From Adiantum capillus-veneris (taxonomy: Eukaryota; Streptophyta; Polypodiopsida; Polypodiales; Pteridaceae): a stretch of 60,000 bases of DNA. A program made the translations under genes and the position numbers. Each line of letters starts with the position of its first letter. The stretch's first letter is position 1. A model generated the notes under the pieces. That model was given only the letters and a program-made list of their open reading frames with translations, searched no databases and had not been told where the DNA came from. The stretch lies in assembly GCA_014529385.2 (NCBI GenBank), contig CM043971.1:32819209-32879208 (forward strand). The letters are read 5' to 3'. Below, piece by piece: positions 29,375 to 42,862 of the stretch.

Positions 29375-30700
29375 TGTAGTGAACAACTATATTTTGAATC
29401 CATACTACCAATTGTGAGTGGAGATGTTGTATTAACTCAAGAAATAATGTACAACGAGCCTCAAGTACTACATGTTCCTTGAGGGGTAAACATTTCCAAA
29501 AATGCGTTGTACAATTCATAAGTGAAGGACCCTATTTATCCTTATGCAGTAGCTTCAACCAAAGTTCAAATGTCTTCTTTGCCCCTAGAGGGCACCACCC
29601 AAGCAACCAATGTAATGAATGTGTCCATTCTTTGACTTGCACAACTATCCCTACTCTTGACCCTATTACATATATCGTTGAACTGAGCTACCACAAAGTT
29701 TCTCCCACAGATGCAAAGGTCCAAAGATTTCCAAATCTGGTTTAGATAGAAATATCTGGCTATTTGTGTGCACACTAGCAATGCTTGAATATTCTCCCTC
29801 CCAAAACCAAGCCATTCCTAAAGAAGAGTACCTTTCACGTCCTCTGTACCCATTTGTTGATTTTGGTGACAAGACCCTGTGATGAAGGGCAGTCTTTGAA
29901 TAGATGCAAGGGATCCTTCAACGCTACTTTGGACCCAGATCAAAGTGTATGTGCCAATCCCTTTGACAAGAATAATATTCCTAGTAGGGATAGCCCCCAC
30001 AACATCTTCAAAGTGATTATCTTCATTGAGCTTGGCCATGTTACTTCCCAAACTTTGTTTATACTTTTTAGCCTCTTCTCTTCTGAGTAATTCACCCTCT
30101 ACAATTTGGTGAGCAAAGTGAGCTAGACAACTTTATGAATTGCACATAATTTTTGAGACTCTAATGATCAATATCCATCATCTTTCATTTTAAGTTTGAA
30201 CTATGTTGCACCACTAATTAGTCCACATTCTTCTAGCATCAACAATTCCATCATTCTAGAAATGTGTCGGCTTAGAGATTCCTTTGTTATTCACCAACTT
30301 AACTCCAAAAGGTATTCAAGGATCCTCCTCGTAGCTTGAAGAGCCAAGGGACGAGTGTAAGATGGAGCACTTGAAGTCTTTGAAGTCTCATACCACTTTG
30401 TTTCTTTTTTTGAGTATCTCTCCCATGTAAACCCTCTAGCTTCAAAAAATCCTATTTAGAGCTAGAATTTCCTCATGCACTTTAGCCTCCTTGGGAGAAG
30501 ATCTCTACTTTGTCAATCGTATCCCAAGACATCACCACCCAATCCTACCTTTGATTTGATAAGGATACTACTAGCTTTGCGCACATAGCTTCTACGTGTA
30601 GGTTTGGGTTCAAGATTCCAATGCCACCTAGGTCCTTAAGTCTCACCACCCATTCCCATTTTGTTATTTTTCCATATCGTTTGATGAGTTTTATAAATTC
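29375..30700 (-). pseudogene. LINE fragment C with 3' end
   Basis: The left edge TCCATACTACCAATTGTGAGTGG and CCTCAAGTACTACATGTTCCTTGAGGGG parallels the 3' ends of B and D. On the minus strand EDVVGAIPTRNIILVKGIGTYTL (about 29930-30000) corresponds to the pre-C-terminal region of the same ORF2. It is 5'-truncated near 30700 with many stops. Confidence 0.6.
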
Positions 30701-31885
<1,185 letters not shown>

Positions 31886-31978
31886 TATTACAAGTATTTT
31901 TCATAGCTTGAGCATGCTATTTGTCTGTGCCTGCGCGGATGACCAGTGAGCTCAAGCTATGAAAAATACTTTGTAATA
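31886..31978. repeat. 27-bp inverted repeat with a 38-base loop
   Basis: AAGTATTTTTCATAGCTTGAG (31892-31912) is the exact complement of 31951-31971. Allowing one 1-base indel the arms extend to TATTACA on each side (31886 and 31978). Confidence 0.95.
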
Positions 31979-31988
31979 CTTTGCAGAT

Positions 31989-32226
31989 GGTATGAGTATC
32001 GATGATGTTAATGCTAGCGTCCATGGTTACCTTACCCTCATCAAAAGCCCTAGTGAGGACAACATGCAAGGCCACCAGGCCCTTTTACGTGACGGTGGTG
32101 ATAATCTTACATTTGGAACTCAAAGGTCCCTATTTGCTGGCTTACTCCAATAAGCAGCTTTGTGCCTTCGCATGCAGATTAGAGCCATACAAGCAACAAG
32201 CCCTAAATTGGAATCTCACCATCTTT
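31989..32226 (+). pseudogene. candidate exon of an unidentified gene
   Basis: After an acceptor-like TACTTTGCAG the plus strand reads ATGGTATGAG..., coding GMSIDDVNASVHGYLTLIK, SPSEDNMQGHQALLRDGG and DNLTFGTQRSLFAGLLQ, then one TAA, then AALCLRMQIRAIQATSPK and LESHHLY. It stops at a donor-like GTATGT. The uniform protein-like composition either side of a single stop suggests an exon that has gained a stop. I do not recognise the protein. It starts just after the inverted repeat. Confidence 0.35.
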
Positions 32227-33426
32227 ATGTATGTATGTTGAGCCATATTTTTGCCTGATTTCATCTATCCTTCTAGTGCCTAACGTAGTATTGTTGCTTT
32301 ACAGTTGTTGCATGTATTTGTTTGTTTGCCATTGTGCTGCTCATCGTCAACGTCAATAACCTTTCCTCACAACCTCTCTTAGTTTCCACTGCTTCCTACT
32401 TGTCCTCAATCCACTACGTTGTTGATATAGCTTTATGTGTCCATATTACTAGTAACGTTTTGCTATGCACATGTGTTGGGATGGTCCTATTATACAATCT
32501 CACTCACGCAGTATGTAGATTATGATAAGATATGTAAAGTAGAACTTTTGGCTATTGGAGTTAAATGTGGAGTAGCCATTGGGGTTCTCTTGAGATACTC
32601 TGAAATCTTTTTCCATTGTTGTGATCAGAGTCTGTGCAAGGTAGCTTTACTGATGCACTATACAAATGGTATTGGAAGTTCAGTTTTTATAGTGCTTTAT
32701 GCTTTCACCACTTTCATGTATGGAGTACACGACTGAGGATGATAAGTTTCAACTTCAATATTGTATCATCTATAAGTGCCCTGATGATGAGGTTCTTATG
32801 GAGAAAAGTTCAACACCATTTTAGTACGTTGCACTTGCAAATCAACTTTTAACCAGTAAGGGTCTAAATTAGAGCAACAAGAGTTGTTGCAACATGGTTG
32901 CAGAGGTGCTTGTTGTTTTGGTTTAGTGGGAAAAGACCATAGAGGAAAAGTATTTATTTTTTAAAGTTGAGCTTTGTCTTTAGGTTCCTTTGCAATAGTG
33001 GGTTTTCAATAAAGCACCCTCACACTGAACGTTTAACCCTTTTTTGGAAATTGATGCATGTTGCAAAAAAAATTGTATCCACATTGCTTTGACGTAGCCC
33101 TTAGTTCTTCTTTGTTTTTCCATTACATTGGGATAGCGACATAGCAGCCATGGCTAGCAATAGTGGACACGACCACCAAAATCAATTTGTAGCTACTCAA
33201 CTAGCTACCCACTAGCCAGCATGCCAATAATATTGGCTTTCTCTTCACCTAGCTCATAGCATGCCATCTTTCTGTCTTGGTACTTGCTGGAACCCAACTA
33301 CTCCTCCTACACGCTACTATCCCTCCACCTTGATGCATAGGATCTTTTCACCCCTATCATCATCCACCTTTTGTGTGTTATCAGCTTTATGAAGCCTACC
33401 TCCACTTGTGACTTAGCCTATTAATA
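32227..33426. other. mostly non-coding; one short coding-like stretch
   Basis: A short plus-strand frame at 32719-32823 reads MEYTTEDDKFQLQYCIIYKC and ends in TAG. It looks protein-like but is unsupported. The rest has only chance frames. Confidence 0.3.
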
Positions 33427-33446
33427 TCACACACACACACACACAG
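33427..33446. repeat. (CA)n microsatellite
   Basis: About ten CA units. Confidence 0.9.
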
Positions 33447-33599
33447 AAGTTTTGTCCAAATGAAGAGTTTATAGATTTTTGTCCTATGTGGGTAGCGTTT
33501 AAGAGCCTTCCTCTTTGACTGCATTATCATGTTCATTACATTGCCTCTATGATGGGCCATGTGATGTTCATGCAAATGATACAACTGATTAGATCTTGA

Positions 33600-34290
33600 T
33601 TGGATGTTAAGGTATGCATCTTGTGGAACATGAACATGCCCATTCCCAAATATGTGGATCTAAATGTGAGATGTTTTAAAGCAAGATTTAGCATTTGCCT
33701 CATTCCCGAATGCATGTTACAAATGTCACAAGATTGGTCAATATACTAAGAATTGTCCCGTGGTGGTGGTCGTTAGTAATTAGGTGGTCAAATCCACTTA
33801 GAGGTGTGTTTCTAGAGATGCCAAGCCACCTATGACTGCAAATGAATATATGCCAAAGGAGAAGGTATGAGATCGAGATGTGGCTAAGGATGCAGTGATT
33901 GAAAATGCATGTCAACCTACAATGGAAAAGCATGAAAAGAGTATGCTAGAAGGGTCCTTGCATGAGGTCTTGACAGTCAATGAAACCCAAAAGCAAGACA
34001 TGACCATTGGAAATGCTCTTGGGAAAATGATAGATCCCCTTAGCCATCTTGTGGGTGTCTCTAAATCATCTAAAAGTACTAGTCTTAAAAAAGAAGAAGA
34101 CCCCGATCTCTTATGTGTATGGCTATATGGGTTGCTAGCTCTTTGCAAATGCTCTTGGGCAAATGATAGATCCCCTTAGCCATCTTGTGGGTGTCTCTAA
34201 ATCATTTAAAAGTACTAGTCTTAAAGAAGAAGAAGACCCCGGTTGATCTCTTATGTGTATGGCTATATGGGTTGCTAGCTCTTTGCAAAA
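33600..34290 (+). pseudogene. nucleocapsid-like remnant with a zinc knuckle
   Basis: At about 33712-33756 the plus strand encodes CYKCHKIGQYTKNC, a Cys-X2-Cys-X4-X-X4-Cys knuckle in which the conserved His is Gln. Downstream in a shifted frame a 99-codon stretch (33880-34179) reads AKDAVIENACQPTMEKHEKS and further low-complexity acidic/basic residues. The arrangement resembles the end of a LINE ORF1 or a retrotransposon gag. A 136-bp tandem duplication (34011-34288) disrupts the tail. Confidence 0.5.
34011..34288 (+). repeat. 136-bp tandem duplication
   Basis: 34011-34146 and 34147-34288 match, starting AAATGCTCTTGGG and ending GTTGCTAGCTCTTTGC. The second copy has a 4-6 base insertion near 34240. 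Confidence 0.9.
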
Positions 34291-34370
34291 GCCAAGCATA
34301 TGTTATCCTTAAGTCCCCATGACAAGGCAGCTTTGCATGGGTGGTGTTGTATCTTTCTTTCTACTTAATT

Positions 34371-35549
34371 TTTTTGGCCATACTCACAAGTGTGATTGGT
34401 TGTATTATATTCACCGAAAAGAATGTACAAAGTAACCTCAAGTTTAAATCGAGCCTTGAGGGGTCACATAGAACATAAATGAATTACGCTGCCCTAGACA
34501 GGGAGCGCCTTCTCAAAAAATGACTTACACACTATTACTTAGTTGGGCACATGACTATAAGGATTGCTTTGTTCCATTCATCGAGTGCTTCATTTTTCCG
34601 AAAGATACGACTATATCCTTGCATCCCTGGACAATTTCAGTGTAGTTAAAAGTTGAAAGGTCAAAGACTCATTGGTTCCTAGCCTCTATATGTGCTTAAA
34701 AAAGTACAAGTAGACCACTTGTGTGCAAATTAGAAGAGCTTGGCTTTTCAACTCCTTCCCTCCCAAAACTAGATCATTCTTGAAGAAACCAATTTTCCAG
34801 GTATATTGTATCCACTTGCATATCTTTCCCGCGAGTCCTCTAATATTTGGGTGGTCCATAAATAAGTGTGGAGGATACTCTCTTGCTGCTTTGCACCCCG
34901 AGTACCTAACTAAGCCAATACCCCTAGCTAGAATCTTAACACATCTCGATAGAGCCCCCCAAAGCACCTTCCATATAAATATCTTGATCGTCGCGAAGGG
35001 CCACTAAGGGTCCCATATGTTGCTTGCTATCAACACCCATCTAGATTCAGACCATTTCTTACCTCACAGCTTGTTGAGAGGAGAGAACCAACCAGTCTGT
35101 ACCGTATGATAGACATCCTTGGTATGTGATTTAGTGAAATGTCTACTCTTGTGCCACCACCATGCTCGCCATTTGAACTCAAAGTTGTAGATAGGTATCA
35201 AGATACTGTCCAACTCTTCAATGAATTTGTTTACCAATAGTCTTTCAGTTTCATTGAGGTGAAACTAGGAAGCCACTTGGTCAACTTATTTCTATCTTTT
35301 GCTGCTACTGTCCCAAAATTGTGCTAGACGACGACAAATTCCTTTGTTGTGTACCTTTCTCAAAATTTCTCTCCAAAATGGGTTCATTAATTTGCTTCCT
35401 GATTTAGAGAGCCACCGGGACTAGTGTGTAATAGAGCTTTGAAAATATCTCATTGCCTCCCCCCATTTGAGTGCCTCTGTTTCTCTATTATTGTTGCCAA
35501 AAAATTTGGGTAAGTTGTCCCTGTCGCTCTCTTCTTGCCAATTGCAAAA

Positions 35550-35585
<36 letters not shown>

Positions 35586-36100
35586 ACTTGCCCATGGTGC
35601 CACCCATTCTCAAAATGGACCATCTAGGGGCCAATAATTTGTTGTGAATCCCTAGATCTCTCCATTGCCCACCTTGCAAGAAGAGTTTTGCTTTGTCAAT
35701 CATGACCCCTTTCATAATGGCCCATGCTTGGTCTTGATTTGGGTTTCTCTTTGTCAATCATGAACCCTATCATAATGGCCCATGTTTGGTCTTTCTTTGC
35801 GATTGCAACCATAAGTTTGGTACACCGGGCCTCTGCATGGATAGCAGGGGTGAGAATCCCAATACCACCTTGCTCCACTAGTATGACTAAAGACTCCCAC
35901 TTGGCCCATTGCTAGAGCAATGAGACTTTGGTGTTTTTTTCCACAAAATCTTTTCACTGGTTTCAAGAATCCTTTCCAGTTGCATTTGGCTACTTTTAGG
36001 AGAAAACCAATATAAGAGATATAAGGGAGCCACCTTTACCCTACTTTGGAAGGGAAGAGGTACATATTCCCACCTTTTCATCTTGCTCTTTACCATGTCC
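34371..36100 (-). pseudogene. LINE fragment D: ORF2 C-terminal half with 3' end
   Basis: Best-preserved LINE piece. Its 3' end on the minus strand is GAGTATGGCCAAAAAAA (plus 34366-34382). Going upstream: CKWIQYTWKIGFFKNDLVLGG (about 34740-34810) preceded by PPHLFMDHPNIRGL, the zf-RVT-like region; then the DNA shared with B (GGGACTAGTGTGTAATAGAG, 35421); then MEQGGIGILTPAIHAEARCTK (about 35815-35880), typical of the segment after the reverse transcriptase thumb; and MQLERILE near 35975. Two stretches near 35700-35790 repeat the TTGTCAATCATGA...CATAATGGCCCATG segment. Many frameshifts are present. Confidence 0.75.
35553..35584. repeat. (CT)16 microsatellite inside LINE D
   Basis: Uninterrupted CT units. 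Confidence 0.95.
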
Positions 36101-37560
36101 AGGCGCCACTGGACTCTTTGCTTGTGAGTGATGGCTACCCCAAGAGGGGCTTCGAGGTGGCTATCAGGCTAAGGACAGGACATGCTGGTGCAGCCAATGT
36201 TGGTCATAGCTGGGAAGTGTCCTATGCACGGCTATGGGTGTATACAGGTGTAGGAAAAAGGGCATAAGCGAATGTGGAAGACCTGGATAGGTAGGTGATA
36301 GTAGTTATGTATGCTTAATGGGGCTTTTAAGGCCAAAGGGGCTCCAAAATGGGCCAATTGGGATGGAAGATCAAGATGCCCAAAGTTCTAAGTTAATGCT
36401 CTAGAATGTAGTGTTTAAAGTGCTCTAGAAGTCGGACCAGATGGCTCCTCAATCGAAGCTCAAATGGGCAAGTTGTGGCCATTTGAAAGTTTGTCAGGGG
36501 CTAGGAATGTGCCGAGCTGATTGCATTGGAGGGCATGCCACCATGCGTTTTTTTGGGCCTCACCAGAGTTTGATAAGGTAGTACACATTAGAGTTGACAG
36601 GAGGAGACGGCTCTTCAAAGGGAGTCCCGGTGGGGAAGATACGCCAGTCAAAAGTTGAGTATAGTTGGCAGTGGGGAGGTTACATGTGATTTTTTTCATT
36701 TTTTGCGGCCACGGTTCTAGGGCCCGGTACGGTCGAGATGCGACAATAATTGTGGGATTCAGAGTTTAGGTTGGTGTCTTCTAGTGGCACTTCACGACTC
36801 GGTAGTTGGAGCCTTGGGAAGCAATTGGAAAGGCCTATGAAAATTTGGAAAAAAGGGGTTTTTGGAATGTTTTTTGGGGAGGTTTCTGAGCCTCTCGAGG
36901 GTTGAGAACTGGGACACCATGTGGGCAGCCAATGAACTGACATGCGAGCGTGTTGAGCACAGAGGCATGGCATATGGCCAGGATGGGTGTGGGGCTACGG
37001 CGCTCGATGCTGCAAGGCATTGCTTTGATTAACATCGGTGGTGTTTTGGTGCACTGGGGTGGGGACGACCGTCTACGGCGTTGCACGATGGCGTCCGGTG
37101 GTTGTTTGTGTGATGATGTGGTAGCATTGCCCACCATGGGGCAGTTTCATACAATCGGCCAAGAGGCCCCATTTTTTGAAGGCTAAGGGCGAGGACACTA
37201 GCGACCTCGCTAGTGCCTCCCCCGGGTTGAAAAGAGGGTAGTCATGTGCAAAAGGGTGCTCCCAAGGGTACTCCAAGTGTGGTAACTCAAGCCTGCTAAG
37301 GTGGTCAAGAGCAGGGTCGAAGGAGCTGGTCAAAAGTTGGACAAGGAAGACAACTAGAGGGTGGTTAAAAAAGGAGAGTTCCAACGATAAAAAGAGAAAA
37401 AAATAAAAAAATACCATGGGGTACTAGCGATGTTGCTAGTGCACCCCCCTCAAGGAGAAGAGAGCAATTGAGAGAGAGCTTGCAAAGGCGGCTTCCCCCC
37501 TTCAAGTTGCAAAATTAAGAGGCTCCCTTCCCAAATTGAGTTGAGACTCCCTATAAAAGT
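36101..37560. other. unassigned sequence with short palindromic repeats
   Basis: No domain found in any frame; the longest frames (about 100-114 codons) overlap on both strands with biased composition. GACACTAGCGACCTCGCTAGTGC (37195) and GTACTAGCGATGTTGCTAGTGC (37421) are two related palindromic words, each followed by CCTCCCCC or ACCCCCC. Confidence 0.4.
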
Positions 37561-38440
37561 CAATTTGAACCATTTTTTAATTCCTTTTGTTTGTGAGGTC
37601 CCCAACCCGCCAATACCAAGATCGGGATGGGATCCTTGACAGGTCTCTAGGTCTAATAAAAATGAGAGTCTCTAAACAAGAAAAATCCGGGGAATAGACC
37701 TTTACCATTGACAATGGCTTGGGTCTATAGCCCTAGATAAAAACCTAGTCCTGTCTCGCAGCGAAAATAGGACAACCTTTTAAAGGTACAAAACTATTTC
37801 GGCCCTATAACTTCCACAATTTGGGCTAAGGTATCCTCAACCAACGCTTTTTGCCCCCTAACATATGTGAGGGCACAGCCATTGGTGGACTCCTCTTCCA
37901 AGTGGAGAAGTTTTCTAAATGTTTTTAGTGTGCGAGAATGGATAGTTACCTGACTAATCAAGTCCACCTGCACATGATTGACAACCTTAGTCAATCCCCA
38001 CTTACCACCCCGCACTCACACATGGTAATTTGTTATTTAATTAAGACCACGTTCTTATCACAATTCATTAAAACAATCCTTGAAAGTAGTATTGAAAACA
38101 TTCTTTTACAAACAAACATCTTTAAACTTAAGACAAGGTACTGTCAATCTAAAGTATCTCTGACCAGTACTGGCTTGTCTCAAGAACACCTATACAGGGG
38201 TGATAAAACGGCACCCATTCCTTATTCATAAAAACCGGGGTGGAAAAAGACATCACCCAAAGTCTGGGCGCCCATACGCCAACTAGTTGCCCATACAACC
38301 GAGCGGTTCTCTTAAGATAAAAACGATATCCTAAGTAGTATCCAAAAACATACCCATGTACAGGGTAAAGATCCACGTACACGAAGGTAACCGACTCATC
38401 CATGGCTTACTCGCCATCATTACTCATCACCTGGAGTAAA
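37561..38440. other. unassigned; two minus-strand frames with protein-like content
   Basis: Minus-strand 37794-38015 reads SRTLKTFRKLLHLEEESTNG then CALTYVRGQKALVEDTLAQI. Minus-strand 38149-38403 reads GYYLGYRFYLKRTARLYGQL then VGVWAPRLWVMSF. I recognise neither. They could be decayed retrotransposon or host coding sequence. Confidence 0.3.
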
Positions 38441-39074
38441 ATATTACAAGGAATTAGAGGTGTCTTGAGACAAGCTGTCTTAAGGATGACCGATCATTCT
38501 TTCCTAAGTCAACCAGTCTTAACCCAAACAATTCTTTCCTAATTACAAACAATGCTCGTTGGTTTCTTGGAAGTTACCTTCCATTTTCAGCCGATTATTT
38601 CTTTTCTAATTCTTACTCCCTCCTTACGTATGAAATGTTAATTCATTAAAGAACTTAAACTATTTAAAGACTTAAGTGGATAAGTGGAAACCTACCTGGG
38701 ACTGATCAGCCACCTACTGCTACACCAATGCCTGAAGACTCTCCTCAGTAGGCCTAATACTAGCCAACCTCATGGTCATGGGACGTCCTAGCCCTCTTGT
38801 GAGTTGTATTGTCCTCATCGGACTAAGGATTTTTTAGGGTGCCATAGTGGTAGCCTTATAAAAGAATACTTAGTCGATTAGAGAATTAATGGAATAAAAT
38901 CTCTCTTATTTCTTTTACCCAAAAATAGGGATTTTTGGACTAAGTAAATATCTTCGATAAATGTCTAGGTGAGATATTTGTTTTCTTAAAATTTTGGTAG
39001 CATTATTGTGCTCCCATGATTATTGGAGCTATTTTACTAATTTCCCTATTTAATTTCTCTTCAAAAATACCCTA
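38441..39074. other. A/T-rich sequence without a gene
   Basis: Stops in every frame; no repeat of note before the array that follows. Confidence 0.45.
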
Positions 39075-39700
39075 ATTTGACTTTAGTAATTTATGAATCA
39101 CTTATCTATTTGTGAGATATTTATCCTAGGTGAATTTTGATGTATTATAACCATGGTAATTATTTTACTGACTTATAAATTGATTTACTAATTTTCCTTC
39201 TCGATTTTTTTGGTCAAAATCAGATAATATTAGCTAAGGTAATTAGCTAAACTAATTATTTGTGCTTAAGGTAATTATCCCAACTTTCTAATGCTATTTT
39301 CCATACTCTTGTAATTATTATGTAATCATATAAAATAGTTTGCTAATTTCCTTTTTCAATTCATGGTCAAAATCAGACAACATTAGCTAAGGTAATTAGC
39401 TAAACTGATTATTATTTGTGCTTAAGATAATTATCCTAACTTTTTAATACTATTTTTCATCTATGGTAATTACTGTGTAATTATATAAATTAATTTGCTA
39501 ATTTCCTTTTTCAATTTATAATCAAAATCAAACAATATTAGCTAAGGAAATTAGCTAAACTACTTTTTTGTGTATGACCTAATTATTATGGCTTCCTAAT
39601 AGTGTTTTCTATCTCTAATAATTACTGTATAATTATCTAAGTAATTTAGCTAATTTCCCCCTTCAATTTATGCTGAAAAATAGAATTTTTTTAGCAATTA
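39075..39700. repeat. A/T-rich tandem array, unit about 155 bp
   Basis: The core TAGCTAAGGTAATTAGCTAAAC begins at 39231, 39384 and 39539 (GGAAATTAGCTAAAC), spacing 153-155. Each is followed by TTGTGCTTAAGGTAATTATCC-like sequence and a TTTGCTAATTTCCTTTTTCAATT link. Weaker units continue on both sides. Confidence 0.85.
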
Positions 39701-40640
39701 AATACTTGAATTTATTATTTGTTAACAAGTAATTTATCTAGTGTTCTTAATAATGTTTCCTAACTATGAAAATTAACTTAAGAATTTTTGAGCTAATTAA
39801 GTAGATTTCTCATCAGTGTTTTGATTAAAAACAACTAATTTCTGCCTAATTAATTACAAAAACTAAGTTAAAAATTTAAAAAAAATCTCTAGCCTTTTGA
39901 CAGTTTAATCTAGCTTTGATATTTTTCTTATACTAATCTAAGCTTTATTAATATAATTACTCTTAATTTAAGACAAAAAAGATTAATTTCAGTCCTAATA
40001 TGGCTTAATAATTCATTAGAGTAATATCCCTAATCTTAATCTAAATAATCAACAAAATATTAAGAATTAAGAGAGTAATTTAGAGTGTAACTAAGTTTAA
40101 ATTTCTTAATTAATTAGATAAATTAAGAAAATATAATAAATTAGTATAATTTTGCTAATTAAAAAGGGATTAGGCTAATAACCGTCGATGATCAGCTAGA
40201 GGTTTACTCTCTAGTGATTTTTGGGTAGAGTTTCTCTCTATGTGAGACAGAAATGGCCAGGACTCCGAGTCTAAGTTCAATTGTGAAGAGGGGGGACCTT
40301 TTTTATAGCTTTTTAGGGCTCATAGGCTGTTTTTGGCAGTTCCTTACACTTCAAGGCAGCCCCCAGCTTCCCCCTAGTGCCACCTGCTGCTAAATTAGGC
40401 CTAGGCAGGTTCATTACTGCTCCACACAGCCCCCGGATACACCAAATCCATCTTGCTATCTTTCTGATCCTTTTCATGATTAATTTTGAAAATATCTATA
40501 AATATCTAGGGATTTTATGATAAAAGTCTTTTACACCAATGATCACCAAAACATTACTTTAATTAATTTAATCAACAGTATAAACTTTCAGGGACCATAA
40601 CTATGTCAGTATTTATCGGAATTCAGTTCTGAAAATTTCT
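39701..40640 (-). other. A/T-rich sequence ending at a possible minus-strand LTR promoter
   Basis: No coding potential. A minus-strand TATA box AGCTATAAAA (plus 40301-40310) precedes a transcript-like leader with two CTCTAGTGATTTTTGGG/AGAGAGTAAACC-type words, as in an inverted LTR. LTR borders were not found. Confidence 0.35.
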
Positions 40641-40799
40641 AACCATAGTAAAGTCATGATTACGGTTCCAAAAATACCAATATTTGCCACGGACGGACAA
40701 TTCTACATCGGCTTTTCAATAATCATATCAGTTCGATTTAAGCTTTATACAATCTTTAAGGTTTCAAAAACTGGAAACCTTACATTGTCGAGGTCTTTT

Positions 40800-41436
40800 T
40801 GTCAGGGCCTTGAGCCGTTGGTGCGTACAATGAGTGTAATTTTTGAGGGGCTTCTTTTGTGGAGAGGTGTGTGCCTGCAAAGCCCAAAGTGTGTGTTTTT
40901 CTTGCTTGGCAACCATGTGGGTGTGCCGTTGGTTGCAATCAAGTTGTATATGGTGCTTTTTAAGCATGAAGAAGCTTCCATAGTGTTTCTCAAGTGTCGT
41001 TTCCCCTGTCCCGCCTTGTCTACTTCTTTTGCTTTGGTGTGTAGTGTTGGTGTGGATGTGTGTGCCCCCCGGGCTCTTTTTCATGTGCATAATGGAAGTG
41101 AGAGTGAGGTGTTAGGTGCGGTAGTGGTGTGTGGCTTGAAACAAGCTGTGAAACGTGTGGGTAGCCAATCTTGGCAAGCATGTTTGTGCGTTGAAGTGTG
41201 TGCAGGCAGTGGCCTGTTTGGTGAATTGTGATTTTTGAAGGTGTTTTCCTAGAGGATAGGGGTGTTTTGAATGCCGTAAGCTATAGAGAGGCTTTTGTTT
41301 GTGTGCTAGGTGTGCTCCCCAATTCCCCCTCTCCAACGCATGCGATAAAGGGGTCTATATATAGCCAGAGCCAAGGGCCTATATATAGGATGGTTGGGTG
41401 GAGACGAGCATGCAGTAGTCCCTCTCCGATCTCACA
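40800..41436 (+). repeat. orphan LTR of an unplaced retrotransposon
   Basis: About 637 bp from TGTCAGGGCCTTGAGCC to CGATCTCACA, followed by a primer site. It has a TATA box TCTATATATAG (41354-41364). The 191-codon frame at 40656-41231 runs across the LTR start and is most likely chance. No second LTR is in the window. Confidence 0.6.
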
Positions 41437-41437
41437 T

Positions 41438-41449
41438 TGGTATCAGAGT
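41438..41449 (+). promoter_or_regulatory. primer-binding site after the orphan LTR
   Basis: TGGTATCAGAGT matches the initiator Met tRNA site TGGTATCAGAGC except for the last base. Confidence 0.75.
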
Positions 41450-41479
41450 TGTTATGAATCCTGTGAAGGAGGAGAGGTC

Positions 41480-41763
<284 letters not shown>

Positions 41764-42525
41764 GCGGCCTCTGACAAGCCACGAATGTGACACCATGTCT
41801 CTGTTTTTATTCATGTGCACTGCTATTGCTCACTTGCCATGGAATTCCTAATGCATTCATATTGAAGGCCACTAAAGTGGCCAAAGTGGGTTTTCCCACT
41901 TTCTCCACTATTGACAAACCCATGTGAGGGGTGTGGAGCTATGAAGTCTCAAGACGTCGACTAAGCATTCAAATGTTTGCCAATTACAAATCCTCCTCTC
42001 TGAGTAGGGGAGTCAAGAGATCTTTTGGAGGAAGCTTTGAGAAACCTTTTCATTGAAAATGGATCGGTTGGCAAATATATTGAAAAATCTCTCTCTATGA
42101 ACTTTGTGTTGGATTCCTTAATGTTATGCAAAAATCTCTCTCTACCAAATGTTGGTTGATGTCGGCTACTACTGCCAAACAAAATTGTCCTATCACATTA
42201 AAAAACAATGCTATAGAGTGATGGTTGGGTGGTTGGAGGTCTTATGTGCACTTCCAACAATGTGCTTACACACAAGCTGCAATAAGTCTCAAAATACAAA
42301 AAAATACAACAAATCAAAATTCAAGGATCAAAGAAAATGGTGCTACAAAGAACTTTTTTGATGCAACATTGGGTGAATTTTTCATACTGCCAAAGACAAT
42401 GCATGTTTGCATGTTTCATTTAGTACAGGATGCAATTCATGTGGTGAGGAACGGGGGAAGGGGGTTCGAGTTATAATTGATAATTCAAGAGAGAAAATCA
42501 CACATCATTTGGCATGTTGCAGTAG
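41764..42525. other. no supported gene
   Basis: Short frames only. AAAAATCTCTCTCTA occurs twice (42085, 42130). Confidence 0.4.
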
Positions 42526-42862
42526 GAATTTCATGCTACATCCACAATTGTTTTTTAAGCAATTTCTCTAGTAGCAATGTCCAAGAGCAAAGTCATCCAA
42601 ACGTACATAACCATAAGTTTATAGAGAAGGGTACCGAGAATACGAAATGTCTACCTAGTTGAAAAAACACATAAGTACATATATCTCTCTCACAGTTTAC
42701 AGAAAGGTTCACACAAGAATAAAGAAATCCACTTATTAACAAGACCGGGGTACTTGCAAATAAGCACATCTATTTGTTCATAAGATGGTTGAAAAACAAT
42801 TGTTTACAAAGGTCCACAAAAAAGATTATCGCTAACACAATGTGAGTTCATGTTTACAAAAT

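Noticed and set aside
40656-41231. 191-codon plus-strand open frame
   Set aside because: It crosses the apparent start of an LTR (40800), has no domain, and its Val/Leu/Cys-rich content follows from GTGTGTGT-rich sequence.
42455-42480. GGGGTTCGAGTTATAA resembling a tRNA B-box
   Set aside because: No A-box or cloverleaf can be drawn around it.
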